DNA from: Nissolia schottii
Lineage: Eukaryota; Streptophyta; Magnoliopsida; Fabales; Fabaceae
DNA: 64,000 nt
Reading direction: 5' to 3'
Assembly: GCA_003254905.1 (NCBI GenBank)
Contig: QANU01006361.1
Span: 362,408 to 426,407, forward strand
The notes beneath the pieces are model-generated. The model searched no databases and was not told the origin of the DNA. It worked only from the letters and a program-made list of their open reading frames with translations. The position numbers and the translations under genes are program-made. Position 1 is the first letter of the stretch, and each line of letters begins with the position of its first letter. This document shows, one piece after another, positions 36,588 through 48,714 of the stretch.

Positions 36588-38193
36588 ATCGTCATAGGAA
36601 AGCAAACCACAACAACGGACACAACACAACGCAATGCCGCCGTTTGCCTTTTTGAAATATTTTTGTCTCCTTTTGCTATTTGTTGAGTAATATTTTGTAC
36701 TCCATTTTCAACGTGATTTCAGCTTGTAATATCAGAATATTTTTATCTCTTATTTAAATGTATTATTTTTATCCTATGTGTGAGTCTTTTTACGTGTATT
36801 ATTTTAATATTTATTTTACATTTTTAATAATTAGTAGACTTACTTTTTTGAGATTCTTCTAGTGAAACTCTTTTGTTGAAATGAAATTTTATAGTAGAAT
36901 TCTTTTGCATTAGGTCCTGTTGTTTTTTGTCCCCCACATTGGGGTTTTTCACGTCAACAATTGGTCTCTTTTTTACCTATTTAATTTTCGCACTCTTAAA
37001 ACATTATTAACAAAAATAAATTTACGTTTTAAGTTTTTAATACACTTAGTACACTATAAGAATATATGTTTCATTAATTTATACCTTCCATTTGTAAATA
37101 GATCATTTGTTATTTTGGATTACCATATTTTTTTACGTTTAAGTGTAATTATGTAACTTTTTTGTTATATTAATTTTGCCCCACATCTTAAATGTTTGGG
37201 ACCCGCCACAGTACATGCTACTTATGTAAATAATTTGTTTTGAAAAAAAAAAATAGTGCGTTATTGATGGTGAACTCAAATTTTGAGTGGGATAAATTGC
37301 AATAGAAATAGGGATAGGGATAAACTGCGACCTGGCCTCGCTATTACAAAATTCTATTAGGCCTGTCACGTCAGCCTATTTATAAATATATTTATATGAG
37401 TTTTACTAAAAAAAATTAAACTTACATTATCTTCACTGGGACTCCAACTAAAGATAGTCAACATATTAAGGAAATACTTTAACTACTAGACTAGTATAAT
37501 TTTTTGTGATATTTTATGCAAACGTATTTATTAATATAATTTTATTATTTTAATTTTTGTTTTTAGAAACCATAAATTAAAGAACTCTATCTCTCTTTTA
37601 TTTCTCATTCTCACATTAAAAGATGGAAAATTGCAATGCAATCATACATGATTGCTCATGTGTAGGGGTGAATAAACAAACCAAGCATGACTGCTCATCT
37701 TGTTTGTGTATGTTTTATTTAATTGTTTGTGTTAGACTAATGTGTTTAGATGTTTCATTATTAGAAGTTTGAATTTATGTTGTTGATGATGGAACCTTTT
37801 TCTTGATTTATGGAGTTACAATTTGGATTGATGTATGAATTTTTGTTTAAATATTATATTGTTGCTGCAATTTAAATTTTTGTAACCTATTAGATTCTTG
37901 ATCTATGAATGTTAAAGTTTTATTTAAATATTAAACATGTAGTATTAACTGGCAATGATACACATGTCAGACAACAGATTTTTGGTAAAAAAAATATATA
38001 TAGGCAGACCTATCAGGCTAGGCTTCACGCTCCAGGCCAGGCCTAAAAAAAAGCCTTTGATAGTTAACAGACCAGACTCAGGCTAAAAATTAATGAGACA
38101 AACTCAGTCTGTTAAGGGTTTGACCTGACCTATTCCCATCCCTAAATAGTGAGGAAAAGTCATCTGAATATCGGCAAAGTAATATTTAATATG
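36533..38193. other. Intergenic with microsatellite and transposon scraps
   Basis: A (GT)14-15 microsatellite lies at 36559-36588. GGGGTTTTTCACGTCAACAA at 36940 resembles the 3' end of copia LTRs. The block 37990-38145 is rich in AGGCCTGGCCTG-type words and ends TTCCCATCCCTA, as in short hAT-derived elements, but no matched pair of ends was found. Confidence 0.4.
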
Positions 38194-39291
38194 GAAATGG
38201 GGGTATTGTGTAAATGATAGTAAAATATTGTAGTATTTTATAAATTGCCAAAAGACGAGACAATTTATGTGAAACTTCAGAAGAAGGAAAAAAAAATTCA
38301 GCCTAAATCACTATTAAAAGAGGTGATTTATCTTAAATGAAAAAAAAATCAAATCGCCAAGTGACAAATTGTAGAAATATTCTTTTTTTAAAAAAAGAAA
38401 GTAAATCACCATGCATTGAGGCGATTTACTTGGCAAATTGAAAGAATTTTTTTTAATTGCAAAAGCTAACAAAATCACCACGTGCCATAGTTTTTTTGTA
38501 GACTGAAAGCTGCCATAGTTTTTGATAGAATGTTGTTTGATAGACCGAAAGCTACCATAGTTCGCGGGATTAATTTCTAAGGAAGTGTGCATAAGGAACA
38601 CGCGGTCATCATGCAAGAAAATAAGTGTCGGTGTGAAGAGAGATTTTTTGACCGTGTTGGAGCAATAATGTTCATGTTTCAACATTTTTTGGTATCGTAG
38701 GAAGGCAACACTTTGCCTATAAACATGGCCTTCTTGAAGCCTCAATTTTGTAGAGGTACAAAAGGTAGAGAGATATCAATAGAAGAGAAAGATTTTGCGA
38801 GAGCAAAAATAATATTTAGAGAATTATTATTATTATCATTATTATTAAGAAATGGTACAATCTCATCACACAATGGATGCAAACAATAATATTTTGATTG
38901 TCGTAGACAATAATTTTGAGGTAATATCTGTTATTTAGTTTATCATTTCGTTTTATTTTTATAAGTTTATTTTTTTTTAATTGTGTTAAACAAAATGAGA
39001 TATAAAATATTGTTTACACTTGCCTCTTTGTGAGAATCTTGTGTATAAGAAATATATCTTATTAAATATTTAAGCCTATTATTCCTATTGTTATTTTGTT
39101 TCATATTGTAAATAAATAATGTTGTATTAAATGAAAATATATTATATAAATGAAAATGTGTTTTAATAAGGGGGGGAAAAAAATCTATGCTACTGCCGTT
39201 AGGAACATCAAACACACCAACTGCATTACCTTTGACACACCAACCTACGAGCTCAATATACACTATGCCCTTAGGATAATTCTTTCCATGG

Positions 39292-39887
39292 TAAGGACGG
39301 ATCCAAAAATGTTATAAAGGGGGTCGGAAGTTGGATGTATTATCAATAAAATTTGTTGTGTCAATAAAAGATTTCTTTTTCCTTATAATGTTCATGTCGT
39401 ACTGAGTCATTAATTTACAAATTTTTTATTAACATTGAAAAGTTTATAACTATATACAAATCTAAAGAGATCTTTAATCACACCATAGAATAGAATAGTA
39501 TAAAAAAATAAAATGCGTCAGTGGAGGGGTTTAGGTTAGATTTACCAAATAAATAAATAAAATAAAATAGTGTATCATAGAAAAAAAAAGAAAAGAAAAG
39601 AGTGTGTTACAAAAAAGAAAGGAAAGGTTTTAGTAAAAGTAAAAAAACATTATTTATAATACAAGAAACAAGATAAAACAACGTGTGTTTGTAAAAAATA
39701 GAGATAAATAAGTTGAGATGGCTGTAAGAGAGAATTGAACACATGCAGGTTTGTGAAGTGGTAGACACGCACCAGCACCACTACACATTTTATTTGCTAT
39801 AGTTAGTGCATGTTTTTATATGTAGGTTGTTTATAAATTTTTTGGGAGGCCACAACCCTTGCAAACCCCTGTGTGGATCCGTCCATG
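39292..39887. mobile_element. Non-autonomous hAT-like element nested in the MULE
   Basis: This 596 bp element begins TAAGGACGGATCC and ends GGATCCGTCCATG. The termini are inverted with 11 of 13 bases matching. It is flanked by TTCCATGG (39284-39291) and TTCCATTG (39888-39895), an 8-bp target duplication with one change. The interior is AT-rich and non-coding. Confidence 0.8.
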
Positions 39888-40063
39888 TTCCATTGTACAA
39901 AGTAAAACCTTATAACAAACTTTAAACTTTATGAAGGTGCGAAATAATATTGCATATTTATATTTTGTATGGCAAAAGTAATCTATTCTGGTTTTTTTTT
40001 CATAAAAGAAAACAACATCTCTTAATTAATTAGTCATTTCTAACAAAAATATCATGTGTTTGT

Positions 40064-40118
40064 AATAATAATAATAATAATAATAATTATTATTATTATT
40101 ATTATTATATTATTATTT
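40064..40118. repeat. (AAT)n/(ATT)n palindromic microsatellite
   Basis: A run of AAT triplets is followed directly by a run of ATT triplets, which together can fold into a long hairpin. It lies between the nested hAT element and the mobile-domain relic. Confidence 0.95.
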
Positions 40119-40206
40119 ATTATTTGTTGTACTAGGTGATGGGAGAAAACACTTCGATGTTGACATTTGTATGTGCTAGATCAACATCCGTTGGAAATAG
40201 AAAAAA

Positions 40207-40620
40207 AAAATTTATTGCAGAGCCGTTTTCGTCACATTGTGGAACTCAATGGTAATCTTAAAGTTGACAAGTATTTGATTAGTGCACTGGTCAAATGATG
40301 GAGAACGGAGTCTCACACGTTTCACTTTCCCTATGGAGAGTGTACAATGATGCTGGAAGATGTCGCTCTTCTGTTGGGACTCCCTATGGAAGGACAACTG
40401 GTCACTGGATTAGTTCCTGCATCTGTTGAAGTCATCCAACAAACGTGTCAAGAACTACTTGGTGTTCAGCCTGAGGCACATAATTTCAAAAGAACGCTCT
40501 GTTCATGGTGTGGGTGAAACGAAATTTTGGTTCTAATTTATGGCAAGATACAAGGTATTTTGACCGTCAGACAGTAATAAACTGGCGTGCTCAAGGTTTT
40601 ACGCACTATTGCCCAACGTA
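40207..40620 (+). pseudogene. Plant mobile domain (PMD, MAIN-like) remnant
   Basis: The + strand reads LKVDKYLISALVK, then a stop, then WRTESHTFHFPYGECTMMLE followed by DVALLLGLPMEGQLVTGLVP. This is the PMD core (LISALVERWRPETHTFH...GECTITLEDVALLLGLP in typical members), recalled from the family. The frame changes after HNFKRT near 40497, and WVKRNFGSNLWQD continues in another frame. PMD proteins include MAIN and MAIL1 in plants; related domains are carried by some MULE and gypsy elements. It is broken by at least one stop and one frameshift, so no product is expected. Confidence 0.8.
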
Positions 40621-40929
40621 AGAAATTATTGTCAAAATGGGAGCCTTCAAGGAAGAAGCAACAAAAGAAGAAGGAGCAATTCATTTTTTTATTGTTATTC
40701 ATTTTGTTGTAATTTACTTTTGGTTGTAATTCACTTAATTGTAATTTATTATGTTGTAAATTCATAATCTTTTTGGTGCAACAACATTTTTTTTTGTATA
40801 TATTACACTTAAGCAACACTCAAACAGAAAATAGACAAGCTAAAGGAATTCAGATAGAAAATGCAAAAGCTAAAGAAATGCATCATCATAATAAACATAC
40901 AAGCTATAGAAATTAAATTACCATTACTT

Positions 40930-42400
40930 TAAGACTGATGGGGCCCGATATTAGGGTATGGACATTCTTTTTAACTATGTCTTGTTTCTTCACAAATGGC
41001 ACAACGTCTTTGTCTTTGGAAGTCACTCGAATCCATTTCGTTCTGGTAGCAAGTTGATTTAGGTCAACCTTTCGCGTCATGTTTCAGGTCTCGGTTTGGA
41101 ATAATTTTTGGACCAGTATAAACCGGCCACATTGATTTGTTTCCTATGACCTAAAACTCCTTCTCGTAAACCTTGCAAACTTGGTCAATGGTATAAATGC
41201 TGTCCACATAAACTGTCTAGTTGAGATGAGCATGGGCGCATGACGCCATATCATGATGATATGGGTATCACATAGTCTGAAACTCACCATAGTCACACCA
41301 CCTCTTAATAAGATCAACTTTGGAATCCATCATTGTCTCTAGTTCTCTAGAATGAAAAAAAAAATGCATCATTTCTTGAAAATGCGGTTACTTGTATGCC
41401 TCTAGAATCTTGCTGGATATTATTCAGTCTTGTTGTGAAGGTACGAGCATTTACTTCTATACTTTTTCTAACAAACAACGCAACAAGCCAAAAAATATGT
41501 TATTTCAACCAGCCCTAATAGGTAGACCGTAAGCCCCCTTACAAACATTGTTCAAACATTCAACTAGATTTGTGGTCATATGCCCATTCTGACATCCACC
41601 GTCAAAGTCGTAGACTCATTATTCTCTTGGAATTTTATCAAGCCAAGTTGTGTATCACTCGTCATAGTAGTGAGAATTATATTCGCTTGTGGTCGTGGAA
41701 TTTCCTACAAAAAATAATAAGGTACTCAAATCATGTAATAAAAAATTGTTAAGAAACACAAACAAAATGTAAATTACCTATCTTCATGACAAGTTGTTTT
41801 AGGAACTTTCCCCTTTAATTTTTGCTTGAAATTAGCAGCAATGTATCTGACGCAAAACATGTGTGATGCTACCCATTGAAGACCGGTACCAGTCATTGCT
41901 ACTAATATTGACTTGTGGCGATCAGAGATAACGCCAACTTCCCGCATGGTCACTATATGTTTGCATAGTAAGGGGAAAAACCACGCATCAGTAGTCTCAC
42001 CTCGATGATTGCAAAAGCTAGTGGAACTATGTTTTGATTGCCATCTTGTGAACATGTAATCAACAAAGTTCCTCTGTACTGTCTGTACAAATATGTTCCA
42101 TCAACCTCTACTATGGGCTTGCAATGTTTGAATTCTCTAATCAGGGGCAAAAAGTACAAAACAAGCCACTGAATATTCGAACATTATCCACCAATGAACC
42201 ACCCATGTATGTGTCCAATGTTTGAAATGGGGCTGACTTCGTCCTCATATTGGCCAACATCATCTTCAAAGTTGACAAAAGACTTAATTGCAGTAATATA
42301 TTCTTGAAAATGCCAGTGTTTCCTAAACATTTGTTGCATTAGGATGTCGTTGATTATTAGAACAGGTCTACATTGTAAAACCTCATTTACCAATGAAATT
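40930..42400 (-). pseudogene. MURA-type MULE transposase, decayed
   Basis: In minus-strand order: an N-terminal piece (42393-42184, IINDILMQQMFRKHWHFQEY); the transposase core start CKPIVEVDGTYLYRQYRGTL and CSQDGNQNIVPLAFAIIE (about 42130-41990); AWFFPLL (about 41970); GVISDRHKSI (about 41935); the SWIM zinc motif with GEFQTM...H..ASCAHAHL (about 41300-41215); VYVDSIYTIDQVCKVYEKEF (about 41205-41150); and a CCHC zinc knuckle C-x2-C-x4-H-x4-C (CAIC..H..EC, about 41010-40960). The acidic residue of VDGTY is retained. Several stops (including inside the knuckle and the SWIM region) and frame changes break it. The stretch normally lying between the N-terminal piece and CKPIVEVDG is shortened, so an internal deletion is likely. 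Confidence 0.85.
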
Positions 42401-42944
42401 GGTCATCTTATTTTTACTACTCTATTCTGGAACAACTCACCAATTATAGTATTTAGTTTCGCAAATATGCCAGTTTGTGAAACATAATATAACAGTAGAT
42501 TATCTCATATAAATTTCACACTTTCACTATTATATACTTTTACAGATCCATTAAAATAAATTAAAACATCAACACTCTCATCATGCATTTTTTTTGAACA
42601 CTAGCACTAATCCAAGAGAGAATAGAAGAATAGATAAATTATTCTCTGTGAAAATAGAGGTAGAGAAGCTAAGGAGGGACTGGAAGAGGAGAGTAGAGGA
42701 GAAGAATGAATTTTTAGTGCTGAACATGGTGAGACTGAAAGAGAAACATTTTTATAGTCAAAATTTTGTTCACGGGCATTGTACCCTGCAGAATAATTGA
42801 GGCTTCAAGCTTTGCATTGCCATTTATCAAAATGATGGACACTTCAAGCATTGCATTTTCATTTCATGTAACCTTCATGAGCATTGCATGCGTTCTGCCA
42901 AACAATCCATGCGTTATTTTTTTTTTATCATTATTACTTATCCA

Positions 42945-43215
42945 GGTAAATCGCCACTCCTTGTGACAATTTAGGTACAAGATTTTATTATTTTATTTTA
43001 TTAGATGCAAATTGCCATTACTTGTGGCGATTTATTGACAAGATTTTTTTGTGCAAATTGCCACATCTTGTGGCAATTTATGTACAACATTTTTTTTTTG
43101 TGTAAATCACCACTTTATGTGCTAATTTTTGCAAATAGCCTCTTTTTATGTCAATATATGTCATAGAATTTTTTTATTACATTTTAATACAAATCACCTC
43201 TTCTTTTAGCAATTT
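42945..43215. repeat. Subterminal palindromic repeat array of the MULE
   Basis: Four to five diverged units of about 60 bp each carry a short inverted repeat: AAATCGCCACTCCTTGTGAC, then AAATTGCCATTACTTGTGGC, AAATTGCCACATCTTGTGGC, AAATCACCACTTTATGTGC and AAATCACCTCTTC. A sparser set of the same words occurs at 38310-38440. Confidence 0.75.
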
Positions 43216-43325
43216 ATTATGAGTTACCACATTTTTGTCCATCATAAAAAAAGTTTTACAATTTTGTATTCTCCCTAGTATTTACCATCCTAAAATTTTC
43301 CAGCCAAATATGGATGATTTATAAC

Positions 43326-43931
43326 TATTCACATCAAATTTAACACATTGGTTCATGTGGTAATATGAGTGGTATAAAATAAGGGAAAACTCATAGGTGG
43401 TTTTAGAATACTGGTTAAAAAATTTAAAATGAAAATTTTTTATTAAAAATTAAAATTTTAAAATTTTTAATGCATTAAACACTTAAAATATTTTAATTTT
43501 TTAATATAAACTTTCTTTTTTATCGATTTCTTAACAAGTGTCATAAACACATTTGTTGTTAGCAAAATCCTTAAAATATAATGAAGACAAAAACAATTGT
43601 TTCTATGGTAATAAATAAGCTTTAAAATTGATTGATGGCATGCTGCCACCATTTCCACTACTTAGGTATCTGATTTCTTAATGTGTAAATTACATAACCA
43701 AATCTGAAACGCTTTAACTTGAAAAGAAAATGACAGTTCAACAGAAGTGTTTCACTTGAAACATAGGACTATTTTCTTGGTTCAACGAAAAATTGGACTA
43801 TCAAAAGAAACGCTACCCTGAGAGTCCAAATCCTATAAGTTATAGGGCTAAGCCCAACATCCTTTCCCTAAGTAAGCCCACTACTACTACCATCCCCTCA
43901 GCCCATACGAAATGACACCCATATTATTAGT
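43326..43931. other. Intergenic, nothing recognised
   Basis: AT-rich, low-complexity stretch with AAAATTTTAAAATTT words near 43440. No gene signal. Confidence 0.5.
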
Positions 43932-43939
43932 TAGAGTAA

Positions 43940-44119
43940 AGTCGTTAACATTTTGATTTAAATATTAAAATTTTAAGATTTTGTAGAGATCAATTGATCT
44001 CACTACTATCAGTTGAATTGACCGATCTTATGATTTGAATTGTGTTACGATTTCACATTTTATGTTTTTCTTTTGCTATTCCGATCTTATGTAAGATCTC
44101 CATTTTAAAAACTTTGACT
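43940..44119. mobile_element. Intact copy of the MITE that is split at 0.7/3.9 kb
   Basis: This 180 bp element begins AGTCGTTAAC and ends AACTTTGACT. The flanking octamers TAGAGTAA and ATGAGTAA agree at 6 of 8 positions, which fits an aged hAT target duplication. It aligns along its length with the two pieces 662-792 and 3925-3984, and so shows the empty-site form of that copy. Confidence 0.7.
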
Positions 44120-44156
44120 ATGAGTAACTCCGATATAATTATGTTATTTGACTAGG

Positions 44157-44643
44157 AAGCACGAACGATTCCGTGCCCGCGTGTCTGCGTGTCCAACACA
44201 CTACAAATATTGACATTTGAGGATACTTATCCGACACTCTATTTTACATTTTAAAAGTGTCCAAATAAAAAATGAATGATTTATTGTGTTTTTGTGTGTT
44301 CGAGTTATATATTCATGATTTGTTGTATTCATGCATGTCCGAGTTATGTCCAAAAGTTTTTCAAGTTATATTTGAGTCGTGTTCGAGCAAATAAATATTT
44401 TAAATATTAAATAATTCATAATAATATGAATTCTTAGAAAATTAGTAAATACTTACGCATGAAACTAATTAGCATACTTTATATATTTTGAAAGGGTTTT
44501 GAAAAACATTAAAAATTGATAGTTTGACACCAATGAAAATGGCAAATATTACTATAAATCTTGAATTTTATACATATATGTGTCGTGTCCAATAGATTTT
44601 TTAAACTAGTGTGTCTAATGTGTGTCCCATATATTAGTGCTTT
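44157..44643. mobile_element. Possible MITE with GAAGCAC ends
   Basis: The left end GAAGCACGAACGATTCCGTG and the reverse complement of the right end (AAAGCACTAATATATGGGAC) are weakly inverted. Repeated GTGTCC/GGACAC words fill the element. No target duplication was found. Confidence 0.35.
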
Positions 44644-45303
44644 GTAGAACTCATTTGACATTAGATGTAGTGTTGACTTACAACTCATTTATTATTAGAT
44701 GTGATTTCAAATAGTATAAACCCCACTAAAACCTCATCCATTGGTAAATAAATCGTAAATAGGACCCATGTCAAATAGTAAAAATATTTTTTCTCTTATC
44801 TATAACGAGAAAAACTTGTTAAACAACTAACCAATTTCTACAAAATTGAGATTTGAGTTGAAATTATGTCTACTTGTGCTAAATGATGTTTTCAAAAAGG
44901 TGCCAAATTATAAATTACAAAATGAATTTCATGATATTATGTGAGAAGAATACTGAAGTCTAAATTTTTTTTTCATATGTCGAAGGAGCAATTTCAATAA
45001 AGAGAGCAACATAAGTAGATAAGTAGAAAAGGCAAGGAGATATATGGACTGCAAATACGGGATAAACACATGCCAATAGCAATTTCATTAAGAATATTGT
45101 AGTTACTTAATGCCAAGTATTATATTCTATTTGGGATTTTCTATCATACCATTTTCAGTTCATAAGAACTGAGAGAGTGGCACAATTGAAATTGGAAATT
45201 CTCTCTTTACTATTTCTTACAATTGCTGTTTCAAGTACTAATTTATAACCATCAAAGTTGTAGTGAAAATTGAAGCTAATTATGCTACTCTTAAGCACCT
45301 AGC

Positions 45304-48300
45304 TCAAACCACTCTTCCCTGATGTTCATTATCAGAAGCCTCTTCTTGACAATAATAAGGGGAGAGTCTTCCACTTCTAGATTTGGGAACTGCAGTTATT
45401 TCCTGCAGCATTTTCACCACCCTACGCATTGAAGGACGGTTTATAGGGAGAGAGCTTGTGCAAAGAAGCCCCACATTTAGTACCTTGCTTATATCTTCCT
45501 TGTATTTAGCATCCAATGTAGAATCAATCACTTGATCCTGTCCTCCCTCCTCCGCCTCCAATGTTGTGGAAACCCATTTTACCAGATCTTTTTCCCCATA
45601 CTCTCGATCAAGAGGGGGTTTTCCTGTTACCAACTCCAAGATCACCACGCCAAAGCTATAGATATCACTCTTTTCGTTCACGCGAACTGTGTAAGCATAT
45701 TCTGCATCGCATTAAACCAGCAAATGAAATTAAATTTTAAGCTTCTTAAATCTTAATCTTAGAAAGGTTATTCAAGTACTCGTCAATTACATCCTATATC
45801 TTACTGTTCTACATAATTGAACTATATCATACAGTCTAACGCATCACATATATGAACACATCACTCTACTAGCTAACCTACCATATGGTACTGGTTAAGG
45901 TTTCTGTAACATTGAATGAAAATGTTATCTATTCTCCCCAGACCTCACTGGGAAGGAACCTTGTGCATTAGACCGCTCTTTTTTTAAAAGAATTCAAAAG
46001 TAAGATTGAGAATTCAACTTTATGGGGAATTAATACCTGGTGCAATGTAACCATAGGATCCGGCGATCACAGACATGGATTCTGCACCTTGGCCGACTCC
46101 CTTGACAATTTTGGCGACTCCAAAATCTGCAACTTTTGCTACAAATTCTTCATCTAGCAATATGTTGCTAGATTTCACATCCCTATGAACAATATGGGGA
46201 ACACAATCATGATGCAAATAAGAAAGCCCCTCAGCAGCATCAATAGCGATTCTATACCTAATTGGCCAATCCAACAAGCTCTTCTTGCTACTGTGAAGCA
46301 AATCGGCAAGGCTCCCATTTGGCATGTATTCATAAACTAGAAGCTTGCTATCCCCATTGGTGCAACAACTCCATAGCCTTACAATATTCTTATGCCTAAT
46401 CTTTCCCAATGTTTCAACCTCGGCTTCAAACCCATCCTTTTCAGAAAAAGCAACACTCACATCTTCCATCTTGGTTGCTCCCCACAACTTCTTCACTGCC
46501 ACCACCTCGCCATTGCTCAGCACCACCTTGTAAACCTTCCCAGATGCTCCACTCCCTATGACATTATCCTCACTCAGCAACTTCACAACCTCATTCTCAC
46601 TGAACCCAAGCTTATGAAAAGACCTCCACTTTAACATCTTAGATGATCCCTTCCTCATCTTCCTAATGCTCCTGAACTTGAAGTAAAACCATGCCACCCC
46701 AACCACAAACACAATCACAGCAAGCACAAAAATGAACCTGAAAACCCACACATACCTATTGTTCTTACTCTCACTCTCACTCTCACCATAGCCTGGACAG
46801 AGTCCAGAGAGATCCCCACATAGCCCCGGATTCCCAAGAAAACTCTTCCTATAATTCTCATTGTCATAAAGATCAGGGATTTCGCCAGAAAGCCGATTGT
46901 TGGACAGATTCAGCAAATTGAGCTTCAAATTCTGCAGCTCAATTGGAATCCCACCAGAGAAGTAATTCCCAGAAAGATCAAGATAATTAAGCACCGGCAA
47001 GGAGCCTAATTCACTAGGAATGTTACCTTCTAACCTATTATTAGACAGATCAATCTCATTGAGCTTCTTCCAGCCACCGATCCCCACAGGAATCTCACCA
47101 GAAAGTTCATTGTCACTAATCACAAGGCTACCCAACTGGCTCAACCTCACTACACTGGTCGGAATCCTTCCAGAAAGCCTATTATGGCTGGCAACAAACT
47201 CGACCAGATTCTCCAAATCCCCAATTGCCTCAGGAACCGACCCTGAGAACATGTTCTCCGAAAGCAACAAACTTGACATGTTGCGAGCCCCTGAAATCGC
47301 GTTTGAAATCGACCCAGAGAGCGAATTCTTAACGAGCTCGAGCAGATACAGATGGGGCAGACCCCACATGGCGTCAGGAACGGTTCCGTTGAGTTCGTTG
47401 TTCCGGAGCCTAACCCTCACCAAGCTCTCGCATTTCCCGAGACTCTCGGGGATTCCGCCGGAGAACGAGTTGTAGATGAGCATGAGCTCCCGGAGCTCTC
47501 CCCGGGAGCAGAGACTCGCCGGAATCTCGCCAGAAAATCGGTTATACGAGAGGTCGAGCATCTGCAGCGGCGAGTTGCTCCCGAGCGAACTCGGCAGCCA
47601 CCCGGTGAGCGAGTTGTTGAACAATTTCAGCTCGTACAAGTTCTCCGACTCCGCGATATTCTCCGGCAACGACCCTCGGAGCATGTTATTGAACAAGTTA
47701 AGGGAACCGAGTTTCCTCAACCCGGTCAACTCGGGCGGAATCGTCCCGGTTAACCCGTTCCCGGACGCGTCGAACCGCTCCAGCCTGGTGAGGTTCCCCC
47801 ACGCCCCGTTGCCACGTGGCAGCTCGCCGGAGAGAAGGTTCTGGAAGAGCGTGATCTGCACCGCGCTCTTCAACCCCGAAAACAGAGACTGCGGTATCTC
47901 TCCTTGGAGACTGTTGGCGGACAAATCGAGGTTCCGAAGCTTCGAGAGACTTCCAATTGAAGGCGGAATCGAGCCCGAGAGGTTGCAACCGGCGAGCCAT
48001 AAGTCCTCGAGGTTCGTGAGGCTACCGAACTCGGCGGGAATGGGGCCCAAATCGAAGGGGTTGTAAGCCAAGTGGAGCACCCTGAGGGTGGAGACGTTGG
48101 CGAGAGAGGAAGGGATGGTGCCGTTGAGGAGGTTGTTGAAGAGGAGGAGGGATTGGAGCTTGGGGAAGAGGGAGAAGGTGGGGGGAATGTGGCCGGAGAA
48201 GTTGTTGCCGGAGAGGTCGAGGTGAGCGAGGAGGGGGAGGGAGGAGAGGGATTCGGGGAGGGGGCCGGTGAGGAGGTTGAGGGAGAGGTCGAGGAGGCGG

Positions 48301-48680
48301 AGGGAGGAGCACGGGGAGAGGGAGGAGGAGGGGAGGGAGGAGGAGAGGAGGTTGTTTGGGAGGGAGAGGGAGGAGAGGGAGGGGAGGCGGCAGAGGGAGG
48401 GGGGGAAGGGGCCGGAGAGGTTGAGGGTGGAGAGGGAGAGGGAGGTGACGGAGAGGGTGGAGGGGAGGCAGGTGACGGAGGACCAGTTGCAGGGGGTGGG
48501 GTCGCGGGGGTTCCAGTCGGAGAGGAGGTAGTTAGGGGAGTGGGAGTGGGAGTGGGAGAGGAGCAGGGTCTTGGCTTGGAGGAGGAAGAGGCCTTCTTGG
48601 TTGAGAGAGAGAGTGAGGGGCGGTGGAGAGAGAGAAGAAAGGACGAGGAAGAGGAAGAGGAAGAGGAGGTTGAGAAGCAT
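45304..48680 (-). CDS. HSL1: HAESA-like LRR receptor kinase, HSL1-like
   Basis: Two exons, 48680-46037 and 45701-45304, give 1013 residues with a 335 bp GT..AG intron. The intron falls in the APE motif (IAP|EYAYT), a position seen in this kinase subfamily. The start at 48680 puts a Leu-rich signal peptide (MLLNLLFLFLFLVLSS) at the N-terminus; an in-frame ATG at 48734 lies before a CA microsatellite and is less likely. Order: signal peptide, LRR N-cap with CNWSSVTC, about 20 LRRs with xLxGxIP spacing, cap near CGDLSGLC, one membrane segment (about 645-668) and a cytoplasmic kinase. P-loop GSGASG (709-714), K730, HRD (832-834) and DFG (852-854) are intact. The HRD arginine marks an RD kinase. 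HAESA/HSL receptors bind IDA/IDL peptides, and HSL1 also CLE-type peptides, with SERK co-receptors at the plasma membrane. The symbol is by family resemblance. Confidence 0.95.
48130..48660 (+). other. Extended purine-rich strand over HSL1 exon 1
   Basis: The + strand is almost only G and A over about 500 bp because the gene on the other strand uses CTC, TCC and CCC codons for Leu, Ser and Pro. It contains G-quadruplex-type runs (for example GGGAGGGAGAGGG from 48358 and GGGAGGGGGGGAAGGGG from 48395). This also explains the long Glu/Gly-rich open frame on +, which is a shadow. Confidence 0.9.
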
Positions 48681-48698
48681 GGTGATTGGGAGGGAAAC

Positions 48699-48714
48699 AC
48701 ACACACACACAAAA
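48699..48714. repeat. (CA)n microsatellite in the HSL1 5' leader
   Basis: About eight CA units lie between the upstream in-frame ATG (48734) and the likely start (48680). If the upstream ATG were used it would encode a VCVCV stretch ahead of the signal peptide. Confidence 0.85.

Larger units (their letters stand above)
38194..43325. mobile_element. Decayed MURA-type MULE with plant mobile domain (approximate ends)
   Basis: The region holds a plant-mobile-domain relic on + (40207-40620) and a MURA transposase relic on - (40930-42400). The outer parts are inverted relatives of each other. The left flank has ATAAATTGCCAAAAGACGAG near 38240; the reverse complement of the right flank has AATAAATTGCTAAAAGAAGA near 43220. 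Both flanks contain short palindromes of the type AAATCGCCAC...GTGGCGATTT (38300-38440 and 42945-43210). This fits a MULE with long degenerate terminal repeats. A separate hAT element (39292-39887) has inserted into it. Ends are estimates. Confidence 0.55.

Noticed and set aside
42945..43215. CRISPR-like repeat array
   Set aside because: Units are diverged, palindromic, AT-rich and lie in a plant transposon; no spacer regularity.
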